A stretch of 64,000 bases of DNA. It comes from Prevotella sp. E13-27. Lineage in GTDB: Bacteria > Bacteroidota > Bacteroidia > Bacteroidales > Bacteroidaceae. Below the pieces are notes generated by a model that saw only the letters and a list, made by a program, of their open reading frames with translations, was not told the origin of the DNA and searched no databases. The stretch spans positions 992,001 to 1,056,000 of the forward strand of contig NZ_JALPSC010000002.1 in NCBI RefSeq assembly GCF_023217965.1, in the 5' to 3' direction. This document shows, piece after piece, positions 24,604 to 31,652 of this stretch; position 1 is the first letter of the stretch; every line of letters begins with the position of its first letter. The position numbers were made by a program, and so were the translations under genes.

Positions 24604-26568
24604 TTACTCCTTAGTCTTCAACTCCTTACCATTCACATACAGGCAGTGGCCATTGGACTTGATGTGCGAGGCATCGCCTGTAAATGATGTGATATAGGTG
24701 TCTGCTGTGAGATTCCAAGTGCAGCCTTCGTCCAGCGTAACATCCACCTTGCCCGTCTCAGTCGAAACGGTATTACCTGCGGCATTGGTAATATTACCAC
24801 CGATGCTGCCAGTAAAGGAGGAACCGTCGGTGAGCGTCAGTATCAGTTCAGAGTCGCTACCTACAAGGATATTGCCATCTAACTGCTGGCTGACGGCATT
24901 GAGCGTAGCCTTGTTTCCGGCTCCCTGCCACCCGTCGGCACATACGGAAAGAAGTACCATAGCGGGGTCTTCATTCACTAGCTTAACGCCGTTGAGGGTG
25001 ATGATGGCGTTGGTATTGGTGACATGAAAGAGGTGGCCCTGTTGATTCTTCAATGTACCGCCATTCATAGTGAAATGCGAGTTTCCTGTAGCAGCGTCGC
25101 CCGAGAACGACTGGAACAGCATGATGCCGTCGAGGAACTGGGCATGACTGTTACGTCGCGTGTTGCTGACGGTCATCTGGCAGTTGTTCAGCGTAATGCT
25201 GTTCTTGCCTTCGATGACTGCGCCCTCAGACATAGTAGATGTAAGCACGGCATTGCTCACGGTAATATCAGCCGTAGAATAGATGACGGGTGACCCCTGG
25301 CCACTGCTGGTATAGCTGCCGCCCTCGACGGTCACGATGCCACCACCGCGATCACTACGTATCGGAGCCGACGAGCGACCACTGGTATTCACCGTCAGGT
25401 TCTTGGCCTTCGTCACACCACCGCCAGTGGTCATGATGCCGCCAGAGCCGTTGCCAGTAGTGGTGATTTTAGTATCCTCGATGATGACCGTTGTTCCGTC
25501 ACCATCTGCACCGTTTCTGCCACCATTTCCACCGTATGAGAATACGCCATTGGCGCCTGTGGCGCTACTGGAGATTGTGCCACCCTTGATGGTCGTGGTA
25601 CTGCCACCTTTCACTAGCAAAGCTGCATTTATGCCGTAGAAACTACAGTTGTCGCCGCCATCTGAGTCCCCGGTCTTGCTGATGGTGGGTTGTGAAACGG
25701 TCACAGCCTCCTTTGTAGAAATCATCAATGCACTTTCGTCGGTCTTAGTGCTCTCGTAGGCTTTGCCAGTCTCTATCGTTGCAGCTGTTAAGCTCGTCGC
25801 TCCAGTGTATTTAATGTCATTTTGACGCGAGCCATGACCGCCAAAGCCACCAGGAGGCATCATATCACTGCTCATGCCATTGCCACCCATTAGGAACTCA
25901 CGAACCCTGCGCTGGGAGTAGAACTGAGGCTTCAATTTCAGATAGCCCTCATACTGTTCGTCAGAGAGCAATTTACGCATCTGGTTATCGTATTTCGTTT
26001 GCTGTTTGTCGTAGTCATAGCTGGCTTGCTGTGAATCGCTGCCACCAGGAGGCATTCCGCCACGAGGGCCGCCTTGCATGCCGCCACCACCGCGACCGCC
26101 CATGCCGCCGCCGAAACCACCAGTACCACCAGGTCCTCCAATACCACCACCTGGCATACCACCTCCGAATCCTCCGTTGGGTCTGCCACCTCCACGGTTT
26201 CCGTCAGGTCTGCCTTGTCCCATAGGAGGACGTTGCCCTTTCATATTTTCCTGTTGCTCTCCTTCGATAAGCGTCTTGAACTTCTTGTTCAGCTTCGTCA
26301 CCTTCTTGGCCTGCTTCTCGTCGAGTTTCAGCTCACTGATCATTTTCTCTGTCATCTGCTCTAGCGTCATTCTGACCCTCTTGGGTCTCATTACTTTAGA
26401 GTTCTGTCCGTTAAATTGGCTATCTTGACTTTGTCGAATTCCGTCACGACTCGGCCATTCAAGCGAGCTTGATGGCTCTCGCTGTTCCGTCATTTGTGCC
26501 ATTGCCGAACCAGATAACATCATCAAGCTCAGCATTAAAATCATCACTTTTTTCATCTTGCTATTCAA
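24604..26568 (-). CDS. secreted DUF4890 / glycine-rich / beta-helix protein
   Basis: A 654-residue exported protein. It has a signal peptide (KKVMILMLSLMMLSGSAMA), a DUF4890-like helical segment (about 65-105, MTLEQMTEKMISELKLDEKQAKKVTKLNKKFK) and a Gly/Pro-rich block (about 110-180). Another DUF4890-like half follows (DNQMRKLLSDEQYEGYLKLKPQF). The C-terminal ~400 residues are Ser/Thr/Gly/Asn-rich repeats typical of a right-handed beta-helix (TTIKGGTISSSATGANGVFSYGGN ...). It is probably surface exposed. The combination is unusual. A minus-strand -7-like box (TACCTTCG) is at 26579-26586. Confidence 0.75.
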   Translation of the reverse strand: MNSKMKKVMILMLSLMMLSGSAMAQMTEQREPSSSLEWPSRDGIRQSQDSQFNGQNSKVMRPKRVRMTLEQMTEKMISELKLDEKQAKKVTKLNKKFKTLIEGEQQENMKGQRPPMGQGRPDGNRGGGRPNGGFGGGMPGGGIGGPGGTGGFGGGMGGRGGGGMQGGPRGGMPPGGSDSQQASYDYDKQQTKYDNQMRKLLSDEQYEGYLKLKPQFYSQRRVREFLMGGNGMSSDMMPPGGFGGHGSRQNDIKYTGATSLTAATIETGKAYESTKTDESALMISTKEAVTVSQPTISKTGDSDGGDNCSFYGINAALLVKGGSTTTIKGGTISSSATGANGVFSYGGNGGRNGADGDGTTVIIEDTKITTTGNGSGGIMTTGGGVTKAKNLTVNTSGRSSAPIRSDRGGGIVTVEGGSYTSSGQGSPVIYSTADITVSNAVLTSTMSEGAVIEGKNSITLNNCQMTVSNTRRNSHAQFLDGIMLFQSFSGDAATGNSHFTMNGGTLKNQQGHLFHVTNTNAIITLNGVKLVNEDPAMVLLSVCADGWQGAGNKATLNAVSQQLDGNILVGSDSELILTLTDGSSFTGSIGGNITNAAGNTVSTETGKVDVTLDEGCTWNLTADTYITSFTGDASHIKSNGHCLYVNGKELKTKE

Positions 26569-26689
26569 AATTTTGCTGCGAAGGTAGTAATAATGTCGAC
26601 TTGGGCCAAAACTATTCTACGAAGCGGGAGATTCATTCAGCGAAATCTGATGAGTTCATCACGCCGATAGTCATCTGACTGGAATTTAT

Positions 26690-26712
26690 GAAAACTGGTG
26701 CTCACCGTTTTC
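26690..26712. repeat. GGTG-CT-CACC hairpin, copy 1
   Basis: GAAAAC, a bulged T, GGTG-CT-CACC and GTTTTC form a hairpin. The second copy at 27720-27742 has GAAAGC and GCTTTC, so the pair changes together. About 30 bases including the following TTCTTGTATG are shared. Copy 1 lies in the gap between two minus-strand genes. Confidence 0.65.
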
Positions 26713-26728
26713 TTGTATGTCATAGCTC

Positions 26729-27487
26729 TTAATTTGTTATGAGTATGATTACACCGCTGATGCAGATATAGGCATAGACGATGTAGCGGAAGATGCGGTT
26801 GGGAATGTGTTTGAAGACATAAGCACCCAGCATCGTGCCGATGATGACGCCACCGAGACCATAGAGATAATCAACGGCAACAGTGGTTGTAAAAAAGCCG
26901 TTGTAGGCTCTCACGCCTGTCATCATCAGGTTGCCAATCAGGAAATAGGTCTGAGCCATTGCCATATAATGTTCCTTCGTCGGCTCACACTGGATGAAAT
27001 AAAGCACGGCAGGAGGGCCTTGCATACCGAAGAAACCACCCATCAGTCCACTTAATGTTCCTGCGCCTACCTGAACTTTCTTCGTCGTTCTTGCTCTGGC
27101 AAGCGAACAAGTTCGAGCGGGCAGCTTTATGCGCTGGCTGAACAGCATGAAGTAAATGCTAATCAGGATAAGTGCTACGCCAAGGATGCGTCGCAGGATA
27201 TGGTCTTCGATGCGTGTCAGGGCGAATATGGCGATAGTTGAGACGATGATAAACGTCAGCAGTATCGGCCAAAGTCGCTGCCAAGTGACGTAACTCCGCA
27301 ATCGCCATACGATAGCTGCAGAGGTGGTGATAGCCAGCAGTCCTGAGAGTGTTGTAGCCTCGCCATAGCTTGGCATGAGGAACGGCAGCATCGTCATGAT
27401 GAAGATGCCGAAGCCGAAGCCCGTGGTGCGCTGGATGAAACTCGCACCGATGCTCAGCAGAAATATGGAAAGAACTATGCTACTCAA
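26729..27487 (-). CDS. TauE/SafE family permease
   Basis: A 252-residue protein with about eight hydrophobic segments. It has the family's paired features (LLSIGASFIQRTTGFGFGIF near the start and AGTLSGLMGGFFGMQGPPAVLYF in the middle). These permeases move small anions such as sulfite or sulfoacetate. The start is TTG 27487; no ATG fits, and the leader matches that of umuD, where the start codon sits at nearly the same place. Confidence 0.85.
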   Translation of the reverse strand: MSSIVLSIFLLSIGASFIQRTTGFGFGIFIMTMLPFLMPSYGEATTLSGLLAITTSAAIVWRLRSYVTWQRLWPILLTFIIVSTIAIFALTRIEDHILRRILGVALILISIYFMLFSQRIKLPARTCSLARARTTKKVQVGAGTLSGLMGGFFGMQGPPAVLYFIQCEPTKEHYMAMAQTYFLIGNLMMTGVRAYNGFFTTTVAVDYLYGLGGVIIGTMLGAYVFKHIPNRIFRYIVYAYICISGVIILITN

Positions 27488-27521
27488 ATCCTAATAATTC
27501 TCAAATCTTGGCACAAAGGTA
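27486..27521 (-). promoter_or_regulatory. promoter and leader shared with umuD
   Basis: Minus-strand TACCTTTG (27514-27521), eight bases, then TTTGAGAATTATTAGGATTT, which is identical to the umuD leader and at the same spacing. Confidence 0.6.
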
Positions 27522-27662
27522 GCAAATATTCTTCTTTTTTTTCGTACCTTTACACGCAGATTTAATATGTTTTGTGATATGATAGACCAGATTATCGACT
27601 TCAACAAGAACTTCGTAGCACAAAAAGGCTACGAGAAGTATCTGACCGACAAATATCCAGAC

Positions 27663-27707
27663 AAGGGAGAGACCCGCGATGTTGATAACATCGTGGGAGG
27701 GTACCAG
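27663..27707 (+). repeat. dispersed palindromic repeat, copy D
   Basis: AAGGGAGA, spacer, palindrome CGATGTTGATAACATCG (27677-27693), TGGGAGGGTACCAG. It is inserted in frame inside the carbonic anhydrase gene. Confidence 0.88.
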
Positions 27708-27719
27708 CTGGCGGTACTG

Positions 27720-27742
27720 GAAAGCTGGTGCTCACCGCTTTC
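27720..27742. repeat. GGTG-CT-CACC hairpin, copy 2
   Basis: GAAAGC, a bulged T, GGTG-CT-CACC and GCTTTC. It ends exactly where carbonic anhydrase sequence resumes (TTCTTGTATGGAC). Confidence 0.65.
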
Positions 27743-27857
27743 TTGTATGGACACCAGACTTACCGAACTGCTTCCTGCAGCCCTCGGCCTGAAGAACGGT
27801 GATGCCAAGATTATCAAGAACGCTGGAGGCTTGGTGATTTCTGCCTTTGACTCTGCC

Positions 27858-28262
27858 ATGCGTAGCCTGATCATCGCCTTTATATTCATATTTGTAGCCT
27901 TGTTTTTATGCTCATGCAATAATATCAAGGTGAATGATACACTGTCCTCTGATGTGCAGTCGGAAGATACGCTAAGAACCATTACGAAAGAAACGGCTTT
28001 TGAGGGTGTGAACAACTATTGCCATAGGGAATATGACTGGAGCGTAGCAAAGGACGATCCCGACATCATGTATGTGCAAATGGGCGAAGAGACGGACTCT
28101 GCGTATCTAGTGATATTCCGCAGTTACACAGGTGCCTTTGTGCATTTCTATGTCAATAAGACAAATGGCGCTACAAGAATGGTTGAGAGAGTTCCGAACC
28201 TTAATGTCGAAGAGGATGCTGGAACCATTAATTTATTTGATTATTTGAAGAAGCAAAAATGA
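27858..28262 (+). CDS. small lipoprotein fused behind the carbonic anhydrase remnant
   Basis: From the in-frame ATG 27858 the sequence is MRSLIIAFIFIFVALFLCSCNNIKVND, a good lipoprotein signal with Cys after FLC. A 110-residue soluble domain follows (HREYDWSVAKDDPDIMYVQMGEETDSAYLVIFRSYTGAFVHFYVNK). The family is not recognised. MRSL also belongs to the carbonic anhydrase, so the join may have occurred at shared sequence and left a usable start. The thioesterase gene overlaps its stop by four bases (ATGA). Confidence 0.6.
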   Translation: MRSLIIAFIFIFVALFLCSCNNIKVNDTLSSDVQSEDTLRTITKETAFEGVNNYCHREYDWSVAKDDPDIMYVQMGEETDSAYLVIFRSYTGAFVHFYVNKTNGATRMVERVPNLNVEEDAGTINLFDYLKKQK

Positions 28263-28753
28263 AAAAGATTATAAACCCTTGGCGCAACCATGAGGGATAT
28301 AACTGTTTCGGTTGCAGTCCTGACAATCCCATCGGGCTTCACTTGGAGTTCTATGAGGATGGTGACTATATCGTTAGTACCTGGCATCCTGAACATAACT
28401 ATCAGGGCTGGGTAGATACTATGCACGGTGGTATTTTGAGTACGCTGATAGATGAAGTGTGCGGATGGGTAGTCAGCAGGAAACTACAGACCAGCGGCTA
28501 TACCGTGCAGTTGAATGTGAAGTTCCGGAAGGCTGTCCCTACGACAGAGCCGGAATTGACCATACGGGCCAAAGTGACAAAACAGGTGAGAAACCTTGCC
28601 TATATCAGTGCGGAGATCACCAATTCGAAGGGTGAACTCTGCAACGAGGGCGAGGCCATCTACTTCCTGATGAACGAGGAAAAAGCCAAGGAAATGGGAT
28701 TCCTGCATTGTGAGGTGGAAGTCGATAACAACGATAAAACTATTGAATTATGA
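28259..28753 (+). CDS. PaaI-type hotdog thioesterase
   Basis: A 164-residue single hotdog-fold protein with NCFGCSPDNPIGLHLEF, the active-site loop GWVDTMHGGILSTLIDEV and the central strand GYTVQLNVKFRKAVP. It is predicted to hydrolyse acyl-CoA thioesters in the cytoplasm; the substrate cannot be read from sequence. It overlaps the upstream lipoprotein by four bases (28259-28262) and the truncated small Cys protein downstream by four bases. Confidence 0.88.
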   Translation: MKKIINPWRNHEGYNCFGCSPDNPIGLHLEFYEDGDYIVSTWHPEHNYQGWVDTMHGGILSTLIDEVCGWVVSRKLQTSGYTVQLNVKFRKAVPTTEPELTIRAKVTKQVRNLAYISAEITNSKGELCNEGEAIYFLMNEEKAKEMGFLHCEVEVDNNDKTIEL

Positions 28754-28851
28754 AGTACCCATGTGAGAGCTGCAAGCTACGTGCTGCGTATGACAAGGGA
28801 GGAGTCCGCGATGTTGATAACATCATGGAGGGCACCACCCGAAGTCTTTAA
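28750..28851 (+). pseudogene. truncated paralogue of the small Cys protein
   Basis: The frame reads MKYPCESCKLRAAYDK, closely like residues 1-16 of the protein at 1285-1470, and then enters palindromic repeat copy E (GGVRDVDNIMEGTTRSL) and stops. The remaining 45 residues of the family are absent. The repeat marks the truncation point. Confidence 0.75.
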
Positions 28852-29082
28852 TCGGACGGTGGTGCTCATCCTCTTGCTTCCTTTCAGTGAGCCATCTTCA
28901 TTCGGCAGACACGAGTAGTTCATCTGCAGCAGCTTCGATTTCAAGCCCTCATTTCCGCTGCGTATGGCAGCCACCAGATGCTTCTGTTCGCCGCCGTTTC
29001 TCAAACCAAGATATTCCTCTCTCGTCAGGACGGGGCGCACCATCTTCGCCCCATCCTTATAATAAATCATGTGTACGCTCAT
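28777..29082 (-). CDS. fragment of a BT4734-like/VirE N-terminal mobile-element protein
   Basis: The minus-strand ORF starts MSVHMIYYKDGAKMVRPVLTREEYLGLRN and has LLQMNYSCLPNEDGSLKGSKRMSTTV, recalling the N-terminal domain found before VirE/primase-like proteins of Bacteroidetes mobile elements. After STTV it reads through the reverse of repeat copy E (GALHDVINIADSSLV) and ends. It is therefore a truncated remnant of perhaps one fifth of the usual length. Confidence 0.55.
   Translation of the reverse strand: MSVHMIYYKDGAKMVRPVLTREEYLGLRNGGEQKHLVAAIRSGNEGLKSKLLQMNYSCLPNEDGSLKGSKRMSTTVRLKTSGGALHDVINIADSSLVIRST
28795..28836 (+). repeat. dispersed palindromic repeat, copy E
   Basis: AAGGGAGG, spacer AGTCCG, palindrome CGATGTTGATAACATCA (28809-28825, last pair lost), TGGAGGGCACC. 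An additional inverted pair GCACCACC/GGTGGTGC follows, containing TGGTGCTCATC like the second hairpin family. It joins the truncated Cys protein to the VirE-like fragment. Confidence 0.8.
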
Positions 29083-29141
29083 GTGTCTTTCAATTTTAGA
29101 ATTTACATAAAACCTTCCTTTTGTATGTGACCTAAAGGTCT

Positions 29142-29286
29142 GTTAGGAAAGAAATTGGAAGAAATTATAAGAAATTATCCAAGAATTATTTTTTTATCAA
29201 ACTCGATAACACATATTTTCTGGAATAATTTCTTCTAATTCTTCGCAAGCGAAGCGCGTAGCGAGTCTTTTAATTTCTTTCCTAAC
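29142..29286. repeat. long imperfect inverted repeat in gene-free DNA
   Basis: GTTAGGAAAGAAATT (29142-29156) has a perfect inverted copy AATTTCTTTCCTAAC (29272-29286). The inner flanks also pair in part (GAAGAAATTAT against ATAATTTCTTC). A small GC-rich hairpin, TTCGC-AA-GCGAA, is inside. This could be a small non-coding mobile sequence or the leader of the 28777-29082 fragment. The rest of 29083-29393 holds no gene that I can support. Confidence 0.6.
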
Positions 29287-29393
29287 CTCACGACAAGAGG
29301 TTGCACTATTATTTCCACCAGCCTTCCGGTGGGGTCGCTGTATCAGTAAGTCAAATATCGCTTGTCGTTGATTGACAATGCAAAGTTAGGCAC

Positions 29394-29425
29394 AAAAAAA
29401 GGTGCATGAAACGACTTCATGCACC
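29394..29425 (-). terminator. intrinsic terminator, minus strand
   Basis: GGTGCATGAA pairs perfectly with TTCATGCACC around a five-base loop, followed on the minus strand by seven T. On the gene side it is preceded by three near-copies of CTGTAGG spaced 12 bases. Confidence 0.85.
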
Positions 29426-29458
29426 TCTGTAGGTATTTCTGTAGGTTTTTCTGTAGGT

Positions 29459-29550
29459 TTATGTCTTCAATCGATTATCTACTGCATTCTTATAAGCTTC
29501 CACCAGTCGCAGCACACGCTGCTTGGCACCGTTCTGCGCCCACTTATCGA
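29459..29550 (-). pseudogene. C-terminal gene remnant
   Basis: The minus-strand frame DKWAQNGAKQRVLRLVEAYKNAVDNRLKT ends in TAA and has no start or upstream homologous body. It looks like the tail of a lost gene, possibly from the same mobile element as the VirE-like fragment. Family not identified. Confidence 0.35.
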
Positions 29551-29587
29551 CATTACACAAAAGTTAGAGTCCCTTTTGTGTACTTGT

Positions 29588-29749
29588 TTACCAAGCCTCC
29601 TCCTGGTTGCCACCCTCCTCTTCGTAGCCGTCATTATTCCAGCCGTCCAGATTGGTATCGGCATCCTGCAACGAATTGGACAGCATGTGGCACTTATGCT
29701 GCAGCTGTACCACGTTCAACGTAGGTTTTATATAATATTTCTTTTTCAT
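29588..29749 (-). CDS. small Prevotella-type conserved peptide
   Basis: A 53-residue peptide (MKKKYYIKPTLNVVQLQHKCHMLSNSL ... EEEGGNQEEAW) with a basic start and an acidic, Gly/Asn-rich tail. Short genes of this pattern (MKKKYxKPxxxVxxL...) recur behind surface-protein genes in Bacteroidales. AGGA eight bases before ATG 29749 fixes the start. It lies 18 bases after the FISUMP-like gene on the same strand. Function unknown. Confidence 0.65.
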   Translation of the reverse strand: MKKKYYIKPTLNVVQLQHKCHMLSNSLQDADTNLDGWNNDGYEEEGGNQEEAW

Positions 29750-29767
29750 AGCTGTTTCCTCCATTCT

Positions 29768-31342
29768 TTACTTAATAACGACTTTTTTACCGTTCTTGCC
29801 TTGCAAGCGTCCTTCGGCCGAGCGCTGGATATAGATGCCCTTAGCAGGGTTCTGTACTCGGCGACCGCTGAGGTCATACCAGGCTCCCTCGCCTTCGGAG
29901 AGGGTTGGGGTGAGGTTTATGATGTCTGTGGTCTGACCGTCGTCGCCGAAGCCCATCGAGAAGAAGCGGGCGTTGGCAATATCATTGTTCAGAATGTGGA
30001 AATAGGCGCGGAAGCCCTTCATGCTGCTGCCGCTGCTTGCCCACGTCAGTTTATTTCCGCCGCTTACGAAGAGGTAGCTCTTGTCGCTGAGCGTCAGTGC
30101 CGTAGGATTGATAGAGGGCACAAATTCCACCACGTCCGTAACGATTGTCGCCGTTGTGCTGCTCGAGATGGTCACGTTGCTGAACGTTGGATTAACCACG
30201 TTGGCTTCCACCTTCACCATATACGCATGTCCTGCCACGATGCTCGCAGCGTCGCTGAACTCCAATGACAGCGTATTTGTGCCAACGTTGTATGAAGCTG
30301 TGGAGAGTTCCTTCACCGTCCATCCACTCGGCGTGGCAATGCTGAACGGCACAGAGAATGTGTTCCATCCACCCGCCTTAAGCGTGCGTGTCAGTGTGAT
30401 GTCATACACCTGTCCGTCGTGTTCGCTAATCCACTCTGAGTTGTCTGTGCTCTCTGCCAGTGTATATGTGAGTACATCCTTCACCAGACGCACTGAGTAG
30501 CCATTGACGCGGTTATCACTGGATTGTGCTTGTAAATTGTCTGTACCGAACTTCAAGCAGTAAGCCTTAGTATTATCTTCTGACACTGACGAACTCGACC
30601 AATAGAAGCCTTTTGTACCTTTATCCAAGACTTTATCGGAAGAGCGGTAACCAGCTGCGGGCAGGAACACGGCACCGTGAGCCTCCAGGCTGCTGGTCCA
30701 GTCGGAGGAATTGATGGTATTGGCGCTAAAATTAACAGCAGCGATATTGGTCGATGCAAGAGTGTAGTAGCTGGTGCTCCAGTCATCGGGCAGCAGGATA
30801 ACACCTGCAACGCCGTTCACCGTAGCCTTGGCATAACGCACGTCAGAGGTTGTGCTACGGGTGTTGAAAACATAGTCCCACTCATCCTTAGACAGTGTGC
30901 GCCAGCCAGCGCCGAACATGTTGCCCCAGTCGGTCTTCAAACCTTCGCCAGCATTATCGTCTCCTTTATTGATACCATACGCAGCATCCCCCGTGAGGGA
31001 ACTCGACGCGCCCACCCAGTTGAAAAGGTCAACGGTGCCTGCAGCAGAGAGGGAGCCGTTGCCGTTAATGTAGTTGTTGCCGGTCATTGATGCAGAACCT
31101 CCGTCATAATATCCGCCGATACAATCCAACTGGTTCGCGGCAAAACGCCATGTAAAGGTTTCTGGGGTGCTGCTGTCACCGTCGGCAGAGCTACATTCGG
31201 CCTGAAGGTTGCCGTGTGCGAACAAGACTTGGCTGCCTTCGGCGTTGATGGTGAACCGTCCGTTAATGACAGAGGACTCTGCCCATGCGCTGCCTGCCGT
31301 TATGAGCAGCAGCGCGAGCACTGAAAGTAATCTTCTTTTCAT
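29768..31342 (-). CDS. secreted FISUMP-like protein with C-terminal sorting-type tail
   Basis: A 524-residue exported protein with a signal peptide (RRLLSVLALLLITAGSAWA). Residues about 25-290 resemble the Fibrobacter-type paralogous domain (GAGWRTLSKDEWDYVFNTR ... GYRSSDKVLDKG ... FYWSSSS ... VNGYSVRLVKD). A beta-sandwich region follows (KAGGWNTFSVPFSIATPSGW). The tail WYDLSGRRVQNPAKGIYIQ...NGKKVVIK is of the kind seen on surface proteins of Prevotella. It probably faces the outside; the ligand is unknown. Confidence 0.8.
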   Translation of the reverse strand: MKRRLLSVLALLLITAGSAWAESSVINGRFTINAEGSQVLFAHGNLQAECSSADGDSSTPETFTWRFAANQLDCIGGYYDGGSASMTGNNYINGNGSLSAAGTVDLFNWVGASSSLTGDAAYGINKGDDNAGEGLKTDWGNMFGAGWRTLSKDEWDYVFNTRSTTSDVRYAKATVNGVAGVILLPDDWSTSYYTLASTNIAAVNFSANTINSSDWTSSLEAHGAVFLPAAGYRSSDKVLDKGTKGFYWSSSSVSEDNTKAYCLKFGTDNLQAQSSDNRVNGYSVRLVKDVLTYTLAESTDNSEWISEHDGQVYDITLTRTLKAGGWNTFSVPFSIATPSGWTVKELSTASYNVGTNTLSLEFSDAASIVAGHAYMVKVEANVVNPTFSNVTISSSTTATIVTDVVEFVPSINPTALTLSDKSYLFVSGGNKLTWASSGSSMKGFRAYFHILNNDIANARFFSMGFGDDGQTTDIINLTPTLSEGEGAWYDLSGRRVQNPAKGIYIQRSAEGRLQGKNGKKVVIK

Positions 31343-31598
31343 AATTTATTTAGGTTTTATTTGTTTACGTTCGAATATGCAACTCAAGCCCTGCTAGCAT
31401 GCAAGCAAGACCCTTTTGTCAATTTCAGGCTGTAAATATAACAAATATTGCTTAAAAACAACACTTTTCCACTAAAAATAGTCAAGCGTCTCAAAAATCA
31501 AACAGCGCAGCTTCTATTTGTTTGCATTTAGTAAGAATGCGAGATGCGTTTAGTAAGAACACCACAAGTAATTAGAAAGAACGCTCACGAGATAAATT
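31343..31598. other. gene-free spacer
   Basis: No ORF that I can support. The spacer contains the upstream region of the FISUMP-like gene and a pair of direct repeats, GC(A/G)TTTAGTAAGAA, 21 bases apart at about 31526-31560. Confidence 0.5.
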
Positions 31599-31630
31599 AA
31601 AAGGGACGTTCCCTTTTGGAGCGTCCCCTT
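31599..31630 (-). terminator. terminator of the LruC gene
   Basis: GGGACGTTCC and GGAGCGTCCC form a stem around CTTTT, with T-rich DNA on the minus-strand 3' side. Confidence 0.75.
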
Positions 31631-31652
31631 GTTATTATTAGCGTGTCACGAC

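Larger units (their letters stand above)
27579..27863 (+). pseudogene. beta-carbonic anhydrase, interrupted and truncated
   Basis: The frame reads MIDQIIDFNKNFVAQKGYEKYLTDKYPDK, about 25 residues encoded by palindromic repeat copy D and a second hairpin, then LSCMDTRLTELLPAALGLKNGDAKIIKNAGGLVISAFDSAMRSL. Normal proteins go directly from YPDKK(L/I)AI to LSCMDTR. The first zinc ligand (Cys in SCMDTR) is present. The later His and Cys ligands are missing because the gene runs straight into a lipoprotein. It is not expected to be active. Confidence 0.82.

Noticed and set aside
2595..28836. The dispersed palindromes as CRISPR repeats.
   Set aside because: Copies are kilobases apart, occur in both orientations and lie inside genes; there are no spacers of even length and no cas genes.
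2595..28836. The palindromes as integron attC sites or Xer dif sites.
   Set aside because: No GTTRRRY core in the right place, no integrase of that class next to them, and several copies instead of one dif site.
29402..30268. A long plus-strand open frame across 29.4-30.3 kb.
   Set aside because: It is antisense to the FISUMP-like gene and the small peptide, has no promoter, and resembles no protein.
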